The notes under the pieces were generated by a model. The model worked only from the letters and a program-made list of their open reading frames with translations, did no database searches and had not been told where the DNA came from. The translations under genes were made by a program, and so were the position numbers. Positions 27,754 to 35,951 of a DNA stretch of 64,000 nucleotides are shown in pieces. The stretch spans positions 47,496 to 111,495 of the forward strand of contig WJLW01000127.1 in assembly GCA_014728295.1 (NCBI GenBank). Direction: 5' to 3'. Origin of the DNA: Chitinivibrionales bacterium (GTDB lineage: Bacteria > Fibrobacterota > Chitinivibrionia > Chitinivibrionales > WJKA01). Position 1 is the first letter of the stretch; each line of letters opens with the position of its first letter.

Positions 27754-28736
27754 TCTTTAAGCAATTTAAGTTGCTGTAAGGTATTCGGGTTATAAATAAT
27801 GATCGTGCGCTTATGTGTGCCGTGCATGGTTTTGGTATTGTCTGTTCTGGTACAGAGCGCCTTGAGCTCGATCAGCTCGTCGAGTATTTCCGGATGCACA
27901 TGGCGGCCTTTGCCGGTGCGCTCCAGCTCCAGCTCGACCTGGGCCATGCCGATTTGCACAAACCGGTTTTGCATGATTTTGCCGTTCTTTTCTCCGGCCA
28001 GGGCGATCAGCTCGATTAATTCGTGTGCTTTATCGGAGAGGTGCTCACCGGGAAATTCGATGCCGCGCTGTTGTGAGCGAAGGTACTGCATGTAAAGATT
28101 GAGAGCCGTGACATGCTGGATGTGCAGCTCCTCCCGGCCTGCCCCGTCTTTGTGGATCAGTACGAAGCCCTTTAATATCAAATGCAAAAAAACGTTCTCC
28201 GATTCCAGCCCCCCCAGTCCGATGATCGCGTAGAGCAACTCTTTGAGGCGGTCGACGAACAGCGCAGGTGCGCAATTGTCCCGAGCATGCTGCTCATGCA
28301 GCAGCAAAATGACTTTGACGGCGCCGGCGAGGTTTTTATTGACAATGTCAATGCCGGTCTTTTTCATGGTGGAGCGCAGACGCTTGACAACCACCTGGAT
28401 GATATTTGAAAGCCACGAGGGAGTTTTTGCGACGGTCTGCTGCAGCAGGGCTTCATCGATTACTGTGGCGAGCGTTTCCTCGACTACCTGAGCCGTTGCC
28501 CCTCGCGGCTGCTTATCCAGCAGGGACAGTTCACCCAGCACGCTGCCGGGACCAAGCCTGGCAAGCTCTATCGTGCTTTCGCCCTCCTGCTTGAGAATAC
28601 GGATCAAACCGGAGCGAATGATGTACATTTCGGTGCTGGTCTCGCCCTCGATAAACATGAGCGATCCCTTGTGAAAGGTGCATTCATGCCGATTGAGGAT
28701 GTTTTTTCCCGCGCCCACCTTTGATGCAGTACTCAA
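27717..28736 (-). CDS. cNMP-binding domain protein, second of a tandem pair
   Basis: A 339-residue protein with a cyclic-nucleotide-binding domain at about residues 15-135: FIEGETSTEMYIIRSG, then GPGSVLGELSLLDKQPRGATA, the phosphate-binding cassette region. The central and C-terminal parts are not a Crp helix-turn-helix as far as can be seen; they are mostly helical and end with LKLLKEWLPTF. The same ending (LKKLQEWLPRF) closes the upstream paralogue, with which it shares a four-base ATGA overlap. The ligand could be cAMP, c-di-GMP or none. A role as an effector rather than a classic transcription factor is inferred from the unusual C-terminus. Confidence 0.75.
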   Translation of the reverse strand: MSTASKVGAGKNILNRHECTFHKGSLMFIEGETSTEMYIIRSGLIRILKQEGESTIELARLGPGSVLGELSLLDKQPRGATAQVVEETLATVIDEALLQQTVAKTPSWLSNIIQVVVKRLRSTMKKTGIDIVNKNLAGAVKVILLLHEQHARDNCAPALFVDRLKELLYAIIGLGGLESENVFLHLILKGFVLIHKDGAGREELHIQHVTALNLYMQYLRSQQRGIEFPGEHLSDKAHELIELIALAGEKNGKIMQNRFVQIGMAQVELELERTGKGRHVHPEILDELIELKALCTRTDNTKTMHGTHKRTIIIYNPNTLQQLKLLKEWLPTFREEIEF

Positions 28737-29734
28737 CCGGAGCCTCCCTGATGCGATTCAAACCGCGGCAGCCACTCCTGTAGTTTCTTCAACCGTGAAA
28801 GTGTTGAGCGTTTGAAAAGTATGTGTACATCGAACTGGTCGGGAACTACGTTGATGAGATTGCGCCGCTTTAGCTCCAGGAGATTTTTTTCGATAACCTC
28901 CGGCTTGCTGTCGGACATATCTTCCAGAAGCGCCGATTTGCCCAGCAGCGTTCCTTCCTCGGTTTCGGAACCGGACTTCTGCGCAACATAGGCTATGTTG
29001 TTGAAAAGTCCGATCGCTTCGCGGGGAACCGTCAGTTCGGGAAAGCTTTTTCCTTGACTTTTGAGAATGAGATACTCTTCGAACAGTTTTAGAATTTCCA
29101 GGTCGGGAATGCAGATGTGGCGATTTTTGCCGGTGTCTTCTTCAAGTGCCAGTATGGCGCGCCGAGCAAGATCGTTGAGTATGGTTTCGATCTCCTTGCG
29201 CTTGAGCCTGCACACATAAAAAGCTTCTCCGAGCAGCAGACTGTAGCTCAGGGCAATTGATGAGGCGAACTCGTATTTATGGCAGGGCAGCAACAGCAGC
29301 AGCAATGATACCACGCCGCGATGCTTGTCACGCAAAATAGCCATATCAATGCGTTTGTTGGCGTCGCGCAACCGGCTCACGACAATCTTGACGATACTTG
29401 ACAGCCAAACCGGCACCTGCTGCATCGTTGCATGAAAGACAGCAGGATTTATCAACAGCGCTTTGGTGTCGGTTTTGGCTTTGACCGTTGCAGAACGCGG
29501 CAGGTTGTCCAGCAACGACATCTCACCGATGATACCCCCCTTCTCAATAGTAGCCAATTCTACCTCGCCATCGGGCGTATTCTTATACACGCCGACACTG
29601 CCCTCCTGAATTATGTAGAGCTCCTTTCCGGTCGTACCTTCCTCGAAGAGCACGGCATCGGTTTTTAATGCTGTTATGTTGCGGGGGGCCGGGCGTTTGC
29701 CTGTTTTAAGCGTAGTACGGACTACTCGAGACAT
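28733..29734 (-). CDS. cNMP-binding domain protein, first of a tandem pair
   Basis: About 333 residues from the ATG at 29734; a TTG at 29764 would add ten. The cNMP-binding domain (LFEEGTTGKELYIIQEG, KGGIIGEMSLLDNLPRSAT) is followed by a helical middle section with LSYSLLLGEAFYVCRLKRKE. A C-terminal part then resembles a winged-helix (KPEVIEKNLLELKRRNLI) before the shared LKKLQEWLPRF tail. The PRSAT signature resembles that of CRP-type cassettes. It is transcribed just downstream of the terminator behind rplS, so it probably has its own promoter. Confidence 0.75.
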   Translation of the reverse strand: MSRVVRTTLKTGKRPAPRNITALKTDAVLFEEGTTGKELYIIQEGSVGVYKNTPDGEVELATIEKGGIIGEMSLLDNLPRSATVKAKTDTKALLINPAVFHATMQQVPVWLSSIVKIVVSRLRDANKRIDMAILRDKHRGVVSLLLLLLPCHKYEFASSIALSYSLLLGEAFYVCRLKRKEIETILNDLARRAILALEEDTGKNRHICIPDLEILKLFEEYLILKSQGKSFPELTVPREAIGLFNNIAYVAQKSGSETEEGTLLGKSALLEDMSDSKPEVIEKNLLELKRRNLINVVPDQFDVHILFKRSTLSRLKKLQEWLPRFESHQGGSG

Positions 29735-29773
29735 GCACGAAACAGCCTTTCCGGAGCCAGACAAGATCCATAG

Positions 29774-29803
29774 AAAAAGGGAAGATAGGCACTATCTTCC
29801 CTT
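29774..29803 (-). terminator. Rho-independent terminator of the ffh-rplS operon
   Basis: AAGGGAAGATAG (29777-29788) and CTATCTTCCCTT (29792-29803) form a perfect 12-base-pair stem with a GCA/TGC loop. On the minus strand the stem ends in a run of five T (29774-29778). It lies 36 bases downstream of the rplS stop. Confidence 0.85.
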
Positions 29804-29838
29804 ATATAATATATTTATGGCCGATTTTTTGAAAGGGG

Positions 29839-30183
29839 TTATTTCTTCTGTTTGATGCGGGTTGCCTTACCGGTGCGCTGGCGCAAATAGTAGAGTTTTG
29901 CCCTGCGTACTTTGCCTTTGCGCATGACTTTGATTTCGGTGATAAGCGGCGAGTTGAGTGGAAATATCTTTTCTACATAGACATTGCCGGATGATTTACG
30001 GACAGTAAAGGTTTTGGTCGAGCCGCCTCCGTTTTTTTGAATGACTACGCCCTGAAAGGCCTGCACGCGTTCCTTGTTGCCTTCTTTGATTTTCTGAGAG
30101 ACGGCAATGGTATCGCCGGGATTGAATTCGGGCCGTTCCTTAACGATGTCGTCTTTTTGAATCTTGCGAATGATGTCGTGCAC
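29839..30183 (-). CDS. rplS: Large ribosomal subunit protein bL19
   Basis: A 114-residue bL19, the normal length, with the family blocks FNPGDTIAVSQKIKEG, RVQAFQGVVI, TFTVRKSS and RRAKLYYLR in order. It contacts the 30S-50S interface. The start is a GTG, fixed by a strong AGGAGG five bases upstream. It closes the conserved rpsP-rimM-trmD-rplS order and is followed by a strong terminator. Confidence 0.97.
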   Translation of the reverse strand: MHDIIRKIQKDDIVKERPEFNPGDTIAVSQKIKEGNKERVQAFQGVVIQKNGGGSTKTFTVRKSSGNVYVEKIFPLNSPLITEIKVMRKGKVRRAKLYYLRQRTGKATRIKQKK

Positions 30184-30188
30184 AGATT

Positions 30189-30194
30189 CCTCCT
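30189..30194 (-). promoter_or_regulatory. Perfect Shine-Dalgarno fixing the GTG start of rplS
   Basis: AGGAGG on the minus strand stands five bases before the GTG at 30183-30181. No in-frame ATG competes. Confidence 0.8.
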
Positions 30195-30197
30195 GTG

Positions 30198-30917
30198 TTA
30201 TGGTAGGTCATTTGTGTTTATATCTTTGTGTTGATAGCGTTCCCACAGATCGGGACGTCTTTTCCGGGTTATTGCCTGAGCCTGATCTTTCTGCCAACGT
30301 TCTATGTTTGCGTGATGGCCGCTCAGTAGTATCTCCGGCACGCGCAAACCTTCAAATTCTTCGGGACGGGTATACTGCGGCGGCGAAAGCAATCCGTCAT
30401 AAAACGAATCTTTTTCCGCACTGTCGCGGCAACCGATCGCTTCGGGCAGCAAGCGGGTAATTGCATCAATCAGCACCATTGCGGGGATCTCGCCGCCCGA
30501 AAGCACATAGTCGCCGATTGAGATTTCGCGGTCGATATAGTGCTGCCTGATGCGCTCATCAATGCCTTTATAGCGGCCGCATACGATGATCAAAGCTTCT
30601 TCAGGCTGCAGTTCCTCGACAACTCGATGGCACAGCGGCTCGCCCTGCGGCGTCATCAGGATTGTTTTCGGATTGTACTGTGCATGCTTTGCTGTGCCGG
30701 CACGGATCGCTTTTGCCAGGGGCTCCGGCTTGAGCAGCATGCCGGCACTGCCGCCGTAGGGATAATCATCGGCCGTGCGATGCCTGTCGGCGGCAAAGTC
30801 TCTGATGTCGGTAATGCCAATGGTTATCAGGCCCTTTTCGCGTGACCTCTTAACTATGCTGTCATCAAAGACGCCTTCAAACATCGACGGAAAAAGCGTA
30901 CAGATTTCAAAGAACAT
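30198..30917 (-). CDS. trmD: tRNA (guanine-N1)-methyltransferase TrmD
   Basis: A 239-residue SPOUT enzyme that methylates G37 of tRNAs with a 36-37 GG sequence, preventing frameshifts. FEICTLFPSMFEG, YGGSAGMLLKPEP, LIIVCGRYKGID and SIGDYVLSGGE form the knotted SAM-binding site, and the C-terminal helical RPDLWERY region completes it. Its ATG overlaps the rimM stop by one base (TAATG), so it is translationally coupled. Confidence 0.97.
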   Translation of the reverse strand: MFFEICTLFPSMFEGVFDDSIVKRSREKGLITIGITDIRDFAADRHRTADDYPYGGSAGMLLKPEPLAKAIRAGTAKHAQYNPKTILMTPQGEPLCHRVVEELQPEEALIIVCGRYKGIDERIRQHYIDREISIGDYVLSGGEIPAMVLIDAITRLLPEAIGCRDSAEKDSFYDGLLSPPQYTRPEEFEGLRVPEILLSGHHANIERWQKDQAQAITRKRRPDLWERYQHKDINTNDLP

Positions 30918-31462
30918 TACAGAAGCTCATCCAGCATGGTTCTGTCTATCGTAATTTTTTTCGAAGGTATGTCGATACAGGTTACGGTTTCTTTCTGCAT
31001 CGGAACCAGCACCGATCGTGTATCATGCAATTTGACTTCAAGCGCATCACCGGCCGGAAAATTGTGCAACCCGGCAACCCGGCCAAGCGAGCAGCCCTGC
31101 GTGTCGAACACTTCGGCTGATTCGAGCTCGAAGTGATAGTAAGCATCCGTTTCCAGCCGGGGGAGCAGAGCGTAAGCGATCAGCACTTCACAATTGCGCA
31201 GTTGCTCTGCGGCTTCCCGGTCTTCGTACCGGTCGAAAAAACAGTTGCACCCTTTTGGCGTCGGCCGGCAATCCCGCAGGCGGGCCTGCGCTCCGGATGC
31301 GCGCTTTAATTTCTTGAGAACAACCGGCGCCGGTAAAGCAAGTGATCGCAAGGCGCCCCCGTAGGCTTTGACGTGAACACCGCCGCCCAAGCCGAATGGC
31401 TTGAGGATGAGACCGATGGCGACGAAATCGTCAAGCGCACCATTTTGCGCCGGCGAAACCAT
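30917..31462 (-). CDS. rimM: 16S rRNA processing protein RimM
   Basis: A 181-residue RimM, a 30S assembly factor that binds uS19. The N-terminal domain contains LILKPFGLGGGVHVKAY and the C-terminal PRC-barrel has YYHFELESAEVFD and DALEVKL. Sequence is more divergent than neighbours but length and position are right. It overlaps both rpsP and trmD by one base (TAATG at each end). Confidence 0.93.
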   Translation of the reverse strand: MVSPAQNGALDDFVAIGLILKPFGLGGGVHVKAYGGALRSLALPAPVVLKKLKRASGAQARLRDCRPTPKGCNCFFDRYEDREAAEQLRNCEVLIAYALLPRLETDAYYHFELESAEVFDTQGCSLGRVAGLHNFPAGDALEVKLHDTRSVLVPMQKETVTCIDIPSKKITIDRTMLDELL

Positions 31463-31812
31463 TACTCGCTTTTGGCTTTTTTGGGACCTTTGGGCTTGCG
31501 TTTGCGTTCGGGCTTGCGCTCCACATTCAGCGTTTCCGCGTCGAGCCCTTTGCCCAGCGCTTCAACTTTTTCGAAAAAGCGATCCTGCTTGAGCAAATTG
31601 TGGACGGTTTCGGTTGGTTGCGCGCCCTTGTTAATCCAGTAGGCTACCTTATCGGTTTTAATCGTGAATTCTTTTGGATCAGCCTGCGGATTATACGTTC
31701 CCAGTGTTTCCAGGCAACGTCCGTCACGGCGCATGCGTGAGTCTGCGGCAACAACACGATACCGGCAAAGCTTCTTTCTGCCCGTGCGTGCTAAACGAAT
31801 TTTAACTGCCAA
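31462..31812 (-). CDS. rpsP: Small ribosomal subunit protein bS16
   Basis: A 116-residue bS16 beginning KIRLARTGRKK and containing CRYRVVAADSR and ETLGTYNP. The start is a TTG with AGGAG six bases upstream. After the conserved 80 residues it has a basic Lys/Arg/Pro tail of about 30 residues, longer than in E. coli. The KH-domain gene (khpA) often found between rpsP and rimM is missing here. Confidence 0.96.
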   Translation of the reverse strand: MAVKIRLARTGRKKLCRYRVVAADSRMRRDGRCLETLGTYNPQADPKEFTIKTDKVAYWINKGAQPTETVHNLLKQDRFFEKVEALGKGLDAETLNVERKPERKRKPKGPKKAKSE

Positions 31813-31851
31813 GTTCTACTCCTTGGTGTAAGTTGTTGTGTAGCTGTTTTA

Positions 31852-33186
31852 TTAATAGGGCGTAAGATTGCGCATGGCTGCTTTCTGACCGCGCTTACCG
31901 GCGATCTTGTTCATGCGCTTCATCATCGAACGCATCTGATCGAACTGCTTGAGCAAGCGGTTGACATCCTGAACGGTGGTGCCGCTTCCTGCAGCAATGC
32001 GCCGCTTGCGACTGCCGTCGATGATATTGGGCTTGGTACGCTCCTGCAGTGTCATGGAATTGATGACGGCCTCAATTTTGCCCAGCGCGCCGTTGTCGAT
32101 GTCTTCTTCTTTTACCTGGTTGCCGACGCCGGGTATCATTGCCAGCAAGTCGCTGAGCGGTCCCATCTTTTTAATCTGCGCAAGTTGATCGAGAAAGTCC
32201 TGCAGAGTAAATGCATTTTTGCGGATTTTCTTTTCGAGCCGGGCACTCTTTTCGGTATCGAAGGTTTCCTGAGCTTTTTCAACCAGAGAAACGATATCGC
32301 CCATGCCCAGAATGCGTGAGGCCATTCGTTCGGGATGAAACGGTTCAATACCGTCGGGTTTTTCACTGGTGCCGATGAATTGCACCGGAATGCCGGTCAC
32401 ATTGAGAATGGATAACGCGGCCCCGCCGCGGGAATCACCATCCATTTTGGTAAGAATCACGCGGGTGAAGCTGATCTCTTTGTAGAATTCGGTGGCGACA
32501 TTGACGGCATCCTGGCCGGTCATGGCGTCCGCCACAAAGAAAATTTCGTCGGTATCGGCAAGCTTGCAGAGCTGTTTGAGCTCCGTCATCATATCTTCAT
32601 CGATATGCAATCTTCCGGCCGTATCGATAATCGCCAGCGAATTGTCTTCGACTCGGGCATGTTTGAGTGCGGCCTTGCAAATATCAACAGGAGCCTTCGT
32701 ACGGTCGGCATAAACAGGGATGCTCAGCGATTTTCCCAGTGATTCGAGCTGGTCGATAGCAGCCGGCCGATAGGTGTCACAAGCTATTAACAGGGGACGA
32801 TGCCCCTGCTTTCGAAAATGCAATGCCAGCTTCGCACAGGCGGTGGTTTTTCCCGAACCCTGCAAGCCCGCAACGATGACGACATTCAACCGGTTGGTGT
32901 GAAAACGAATCGGTTGAGCGGAACCGCCCATGAGTTCGGCCAGCTCATCGTGCACAATTTTAATGAATTGCTGGCCCGGCGTAACGCTGTCCAGAACTTC
33001 CTTGCCCAGGGCTTTTTCCCGCACCGATGCAACAAACGATTTTACGACGCGGAAATTGACATCCGCTTCGAGCAGGGCGCGCTTTACCTCGCGCATGGCC
33101 TCCGAGACATTTTCCTCGGTGAGCTTGCCGCGTCCTTTGATCTTTTTGAAGATCGAATCGAATCTGCCGGCTAATTCATCGAACAT
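31852..33186 (-). CDS. ffh: Signal recognition particle protein Ffh
   Basis: A 444-residue SRP54 GTPase. Order: N domain (residues 1-85), G domain with GLQGSGKTTACAKLA, DTYRPAA, DTAGRLHIDE and TKMDGDSRGG, and a methionine-rich M domain at about 300-430 for signal-sequence and RNA binding (KKMGPLSDLLAMIPG, SRKRRIAAGSG). It targets nascent membrane proteins to FtsY. It is first of the rpsP-trmD-rplS run, 39 bases before rpsP, so is probably cotranscribed. No SRP RNA gene was recognised nearby. Confidence 0.97.
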   Translation of the reverse strand: MFDELAGRFDSIFKKIKGRGKLTEENVSEAMREVKRALLEADVNFRVVKSFVASVREKALGKEVLDSVTPGQQFIKIVHDELAELMGGSAQPIRFHTNRLNVVIVAGLQGSGKTTACAKLALHFRKQGHRPLLIACDTYRPAAIDQLESLGKSLSIPVYADRTKAPVDICKAALKHARVEDNSLAIIDTAGRLHIDEDMMTELKQLCKLADTDEIFFVADAMTGQDAVNVATEFYKEISFTRVILTKMDGDSRGGAALSILNVTGIPVQFIGTSEKPDGIEPFHPERMASRILGMGDIVSLVEKAQETFDTEKSARLEKKIRKNAFTLQDFLDQLAQIKKMGPLSDLLAMIPGVGNQVKEEDIDNGALGKIEAVINSMTLQERTKPNIIDGSRKRRIAAGSGTTVQDVNRLLKQFDQMRSMMKRMNKIAGKRGQKAAMRNLTPY

Positions 33187-33198
33187 AGCGCTAATTCA

Positions 33199-33211
33199 AC
33201 CCTTCAAGGGT
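33199..33211. repeat. Perfect 13-base palindrome upstream of ffh
   Basis: ACCCTT-C-AAGGGT, a six-base-pair dyad with a one-base centre, lies 12 bases before the ffh ATG on its transcript side. It could be an operator or a weak leader hairpin next to the ribosome site. No family was recognised. Confidence 0.4.
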
Positions 33212-33419
33212 GCGTTGAGACAAGGTTATACTCTTTTCCGAAAGCGCAAAATTGGCGGAAAATTTATTAAAAATACATATTGGAGATGAAATCGTTCAAG
33301 ATTCGGCGCGTATGGCTGCGGTTAACCGCAATATTCTATGCTGCAATCGCCCTTTGCAAAAAAACGGGCGCGTGGTGTCGCAAGCAATCCTGCGTTTTTT
33401 CTATAGGAATTTTTGCTCC

Positions 33420-33447
33420 TTTACATTATTATAATTTATACTATAAA
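33420..33447 (+). promoter_or_regulatory. Possible promoter for the coiled-coil/M23 operon
   Basis: TTTACA at 33420-33425 and TATAAA at 33442-33447 with a 16-base AT-rich spacer. The leader would be about 55 bases, containing a CCGGC/GCCGG dyad. Confidence 0.4.
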
Positions 33448-33510
33448 GCTGACCGGCCAGTGAGCTCAGCCGGAATATTTTTACTTTAAACTTTTAATCC
33501 GGAGGTACGT

Positions 33511-33873
33511 ATGGATAACGTCTGGGAAAAGATCAAAAAAGGTCTGAAAGACGGAGCTGCCATGTCGTTTGAGAAGATAGAAGAATACACCAAAGTCGGC
33601 AAGCTCAAAATCGAGGAAATGGCCGCCAATCGCAAAATCGATCGCAATTACCTGGACATTGGGGAGCGCGTCGTCGATCTTATTGCCGCAGGCAAAGGCG
33701 CTGATGCCGAAAATGATTTGCTGGTCAAAAAAGCGATTGAAAATATTAACGAGCTCAAAGAGGAACTGCAGAATATCGCCGATAGAATTCAGGAAGCCAA
33801 CGAAGAGGCCCAGAAAGCCCGTGAGGGGCGCGAAGGCCGGGAAAGTGAAGAAGAAGAAGCAAACAGCATCTGA
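33511..33873 (+). CDS. Small coiled-coil protein of unknown function
   Basis: A 120-residue, highly charged protein without a signal peptide or membrane segment. The N-terminal third is amphipathic (VWEKIKKGLKDGAAMSFEKI), the middle contains RKIDRNYLDIGERVVDLI, and residues 70-105 read as a heptad-like coiled coil, ending in an acidic tail. GGAGG five bases before the ATG marks the start. Its stop overlaps the ATG of the M23 peptidase gene by one base, so the two are coupled and may work together, for example on envelope remodelling. No family was recognised. Confidence 0.75.
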   Translation: MDNVWEKIKKGLKDGAAMSFEKIEEYTKVGKLKIEEMAANRKIDRNYLDIGERVVDLIAAGKGADAENDLLVKKAIENINELKEELQNIADRIQEANEEAQKAREGREGRESEEEEANSI

Positions 33874-34781
33874 TGGGCAAAAAGCGACGTACGATAATTC
33901 TGGTGCCGCCCGGGGGAACACGGATCCGCTCCATTCGGATCCGTGTCTCATTGGTGATTGCTTTTGCCGTGCTGATAACCATTGGATTCGCAGGCTATTT
34001 TATACCTTTCAGCAGCAACGCAATCGATGTGGTACGTTCCAATCAGCGCCGGAACATGAACAATCAGAATGTGAAAATGCTGCAGAAAATACGCACCATC
34101 TATGCTTCCCATAACAGCCTGGACAGCTTGCTCCAAGAGTTGGGAGAGCAAAAAGGGGAAATAGACTTTCTGGCTCAATTCAATATTCCCGAAGAAAAGA
34201 CCAGGGCAACCGACAAGAAGAAAAGCAAAAAGTACGCCCTGAGCGACCAATTAGCGCTTATCGACAAATTCGATTTCAGATTTTCCCGGGCCGTAGATTT
34301 TCTTCGGGAACATCCTGCCTATCTCACTAAAATTCCCCTGCGCTTACCGGTAGAAGGACAACCTTTCATCTCAACCCGCTTTGGCATTACGCGCGATCCC
34401 TTTACCGGCAAATCGAAGCACCACTATGGACTCGATTTTGTCGCCGAAAAAGGCACGGCTGTTGTGGCTGCCGCCGACGGGGTTGTTGCAGCGGTCGAGA
34501 AAAGAAAAGACTGGGGACTGCGGGTCAAAATAAAACATCAGTATGGATTCCAGACCGTCTATGCCCATCTTGCATCGGTCAAGACCGGTAAAGGCAGAAA
34601 AGTTTCGCGTGGAGATGTTGTGGGAACGATTGGTTCCAGCGGGCTTTCCACCGGAACGCATCTGCACTACGAAATGTGGCTCGACGGGACCCAGGTTGAT
34701 CCGGAGAAATATCTGTTTCCTTTTCAGGTCGAGGAATATCAGGTTGCCCGGGCGCGGCTACCAGATAACGAATTTCAGTAG
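33873..34781 (+). CDS. Membrane-anchored M23 (LytM-type) peptidase
   Basis: A 302-residue protein with one N-terminal membrane helix (about residues 26-46), a coil at about 55-90, and a C-terminal M23 domain. The zinc ligands are present: HHYGLD (HxxxD) near residue 187 and HLHYE (HxH) near residue 266, with AHLASV between. Such proteins cut peptidoglycan cross-links or, like EnvC, activate amidases; the full set of ligands suggests an active enzyme. It follows a small coiled-coil gene with one-base overlap. Its 3' end overlaps the convergent kinase gene by 24 bases. Confidence 0.9.
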   Translation: MGKKRRTIILVPPGGTRIRSIRIRVSLVIAFAVLITIGFAGYFIPFSSNAIDVVRSNQRRNMNNQNVKMLQKIRTIYASHNSLDSLLQELGEQKGEIDFLAQFNIPEEKTRATDKKKSKKYALSDQLALIDKFDFRFSRAVDFLREHPAYLTKIPLRLPVEGQPFISTRFGITRDPFTGKSKHHYGLDFVAEKGTAVVAAADGVVAAVEKRKDWGLRVKIKHQYGFQTVYAHLASVKTGKGRKVSRGDVVGTIGSSGLSTGTHLHYEMWLDGTQVDPEKYLFPFQVEEYQVARARLPDNEFQ

Positions 34782-35864
34782 GGCGAATATACCCGCGATT
34801 ATTGCAGTTGTGGTGGTGGCCGTGATGAAGATTACCGGCGCCAGGGATTCTGATTTAGGCTTTTTGAGGTTGGCGATGCTCAGGGGATTGCGCATATAAT
34901 TTGAAATGATATCCTGCGGCGACATATCGACCAGTTCGCGCAAAGCAAGAAAGAGCGCGTGACCAAAGTCAGCCGCTGTGTTATAGCGCTGTGCGGGATC
35001 CTGTGCCATTGCTTTCTCGACTACTTCCTTGACGCATTTGGGAATTTGAACCTCGAAGGAATCAACCGGCTGAAATTTACCTTTTGTCTTAAACTGAATC
35101 AATTCGGAAAGTTTCTGTTGGGGGAAAGCGCGTTTGCCGGTGATCATTTCGTAAAGTACGCATCCCAGCGAAAACGTATCGGTGCGATGATCCAGGTCTT
35201 TGCCGCTGAGCTGCTCGGGACTGAGGTACACCAGTGTTCCCATGATTTTGTCGCCAACGGTATGTAAACTGATATCGCTGGGTCGTGCGATACCGAAATC
35301 CATGAGCTTTACGATGCCGTCCCGGGATACGAATATGTTTTCGGGCTTGATGTCCCGGTGAATCAATCCTTTGTAAACTTTGCCGTACAGGGTATAATCT
35401 TTGGTATGTGCGTAATGCAAACCTTGACAGACGAAATAAGCCATCGCCAGAGCTGCCGGGATCGGCAGACGCCCGTTCTGGGAGATGATTTTACGAATAG
35501 GAAGCCCGTCGATAAACTCCATTTCCAGATATGGAGCCTGTTTTTGCCACGAGCCGATACCGTGAATCTCGACGATGTTGGGATGGTGAATGTCTGCCAG
35601 TATTTTTGCTTCGGTCAAGAATCGATCGCGTGCTTCCTGGTTGTTGCCCTTCTTCAAAATTTTCAGCGCACGGATGACCTCCAGACCTGTGTGCCATACC
35701 TTAAACACATGTGCTGCGCCGCCTTCGCCGATGGAAACCTGCAGCTTATTGGGTCCAACCATGTCCCCGATCCGGGGAATAGTATATTGATAAGGATTTT
35801 CCTGCTGTTTGTCTACCTTGATATTCTGATTGGGTTGAGGATTTGGCGGGACCATCTGGCTCAT
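34758..35864 (-). CDS. Ser/Thr protein kinase with C-terminal membrane anchor
   Basis: A 368-residue Hanks-type kinase from the ATG at 35864, picked because GAGGT lies six bases upstream; the frame is open further but with no ribosome site. The kinase domain has the G-loop GEGGAAHV, ATP-binding Lys68, Glu85, catalytic HRD at 169-171 and DFG at 189-191, then SPEQLSGKDLDHRTD as activation segment. A single hydrophobic helix at about 343-367 ends the protein, so it is tail-anchored with the kinase in the cytoplasm and no periplasmic sensor domain. It phosphorylates unknown targets, perhaps in envelope growth given its neighbours. Confidence 0.9.
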   Translation of the reverse strand: MSQMVPPNPQPNQNIKVDKQQENPYQYTIPRIGDMVGPNKLQVSIGEGGAAHVFKVWHTGLEVIRALKILKKGNNQEARDRFLTEAKILADIHHPNIVEIHGIGSWQKQAPYLEMEFIDGLPIRKIISQNGRLPIPAALAMAYFVCQGLHYAHTKDYTLYGKVYKGLIHRDIKPENIFVSRDGIVKLMDFGIARPSDISLHTVGDKIMGTLVYLSPEQLSGKDLDHRTDTFSLGCVLYEMITGKRAFPQQKLSELIQFKTKGKFQPVDSFEVQIPKCVKEVVEKAMAQDPAQRYNTAADFGHALFLALRELVDMSPQDIISNYMRNPLSIANLKKPKSESLAPVIFITATTTTAIIAGIFALLKFVIW

Positions 35865-35870
35865 GAGCAT

Positions 35871-35875
35871 ACCTC
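35871..35875 (-). promoter_or_regulatory. Ribosome site deciding the kinase start
   Basis: GAGGT on the minus strand with a six-base gap to the ATG at 35864. The alternative ATG at 35870 would sit directly on this site and is therefore unlikely. Confidence 0.6.
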
Positions 35876-35951
35876 GTTTTGAAGATTTATGTGAAAATAA
35901 ATAATGGACTTGCTTCAATAATATGCAGACATTTTCCCGGCAGAATTCCCG

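Larger units (their letters stand above)
33187..33510 (+). other. Divergent intergenic region between ffh and the coiled-coil gene
   Basis: A 324-base gap holding regulatory sequence for both directions: a palindrome at 33199-33211, a possible promoter at 33420-33447, a CCGGC/GCCGG dyad just after that promoter, and a GGAGG ribosome site at 33501-33505. Short open frames here have no supporting codon pattern. No RNA gene was recognised. Confidence 0.5.

Noticed and set aside
33252..33489. Short + strand frames between ffh and the coiled-coil gene
   Set aside because: Cys/Arg-rich, no ribosome site, and overlapping a probable promoter; treated as chance.
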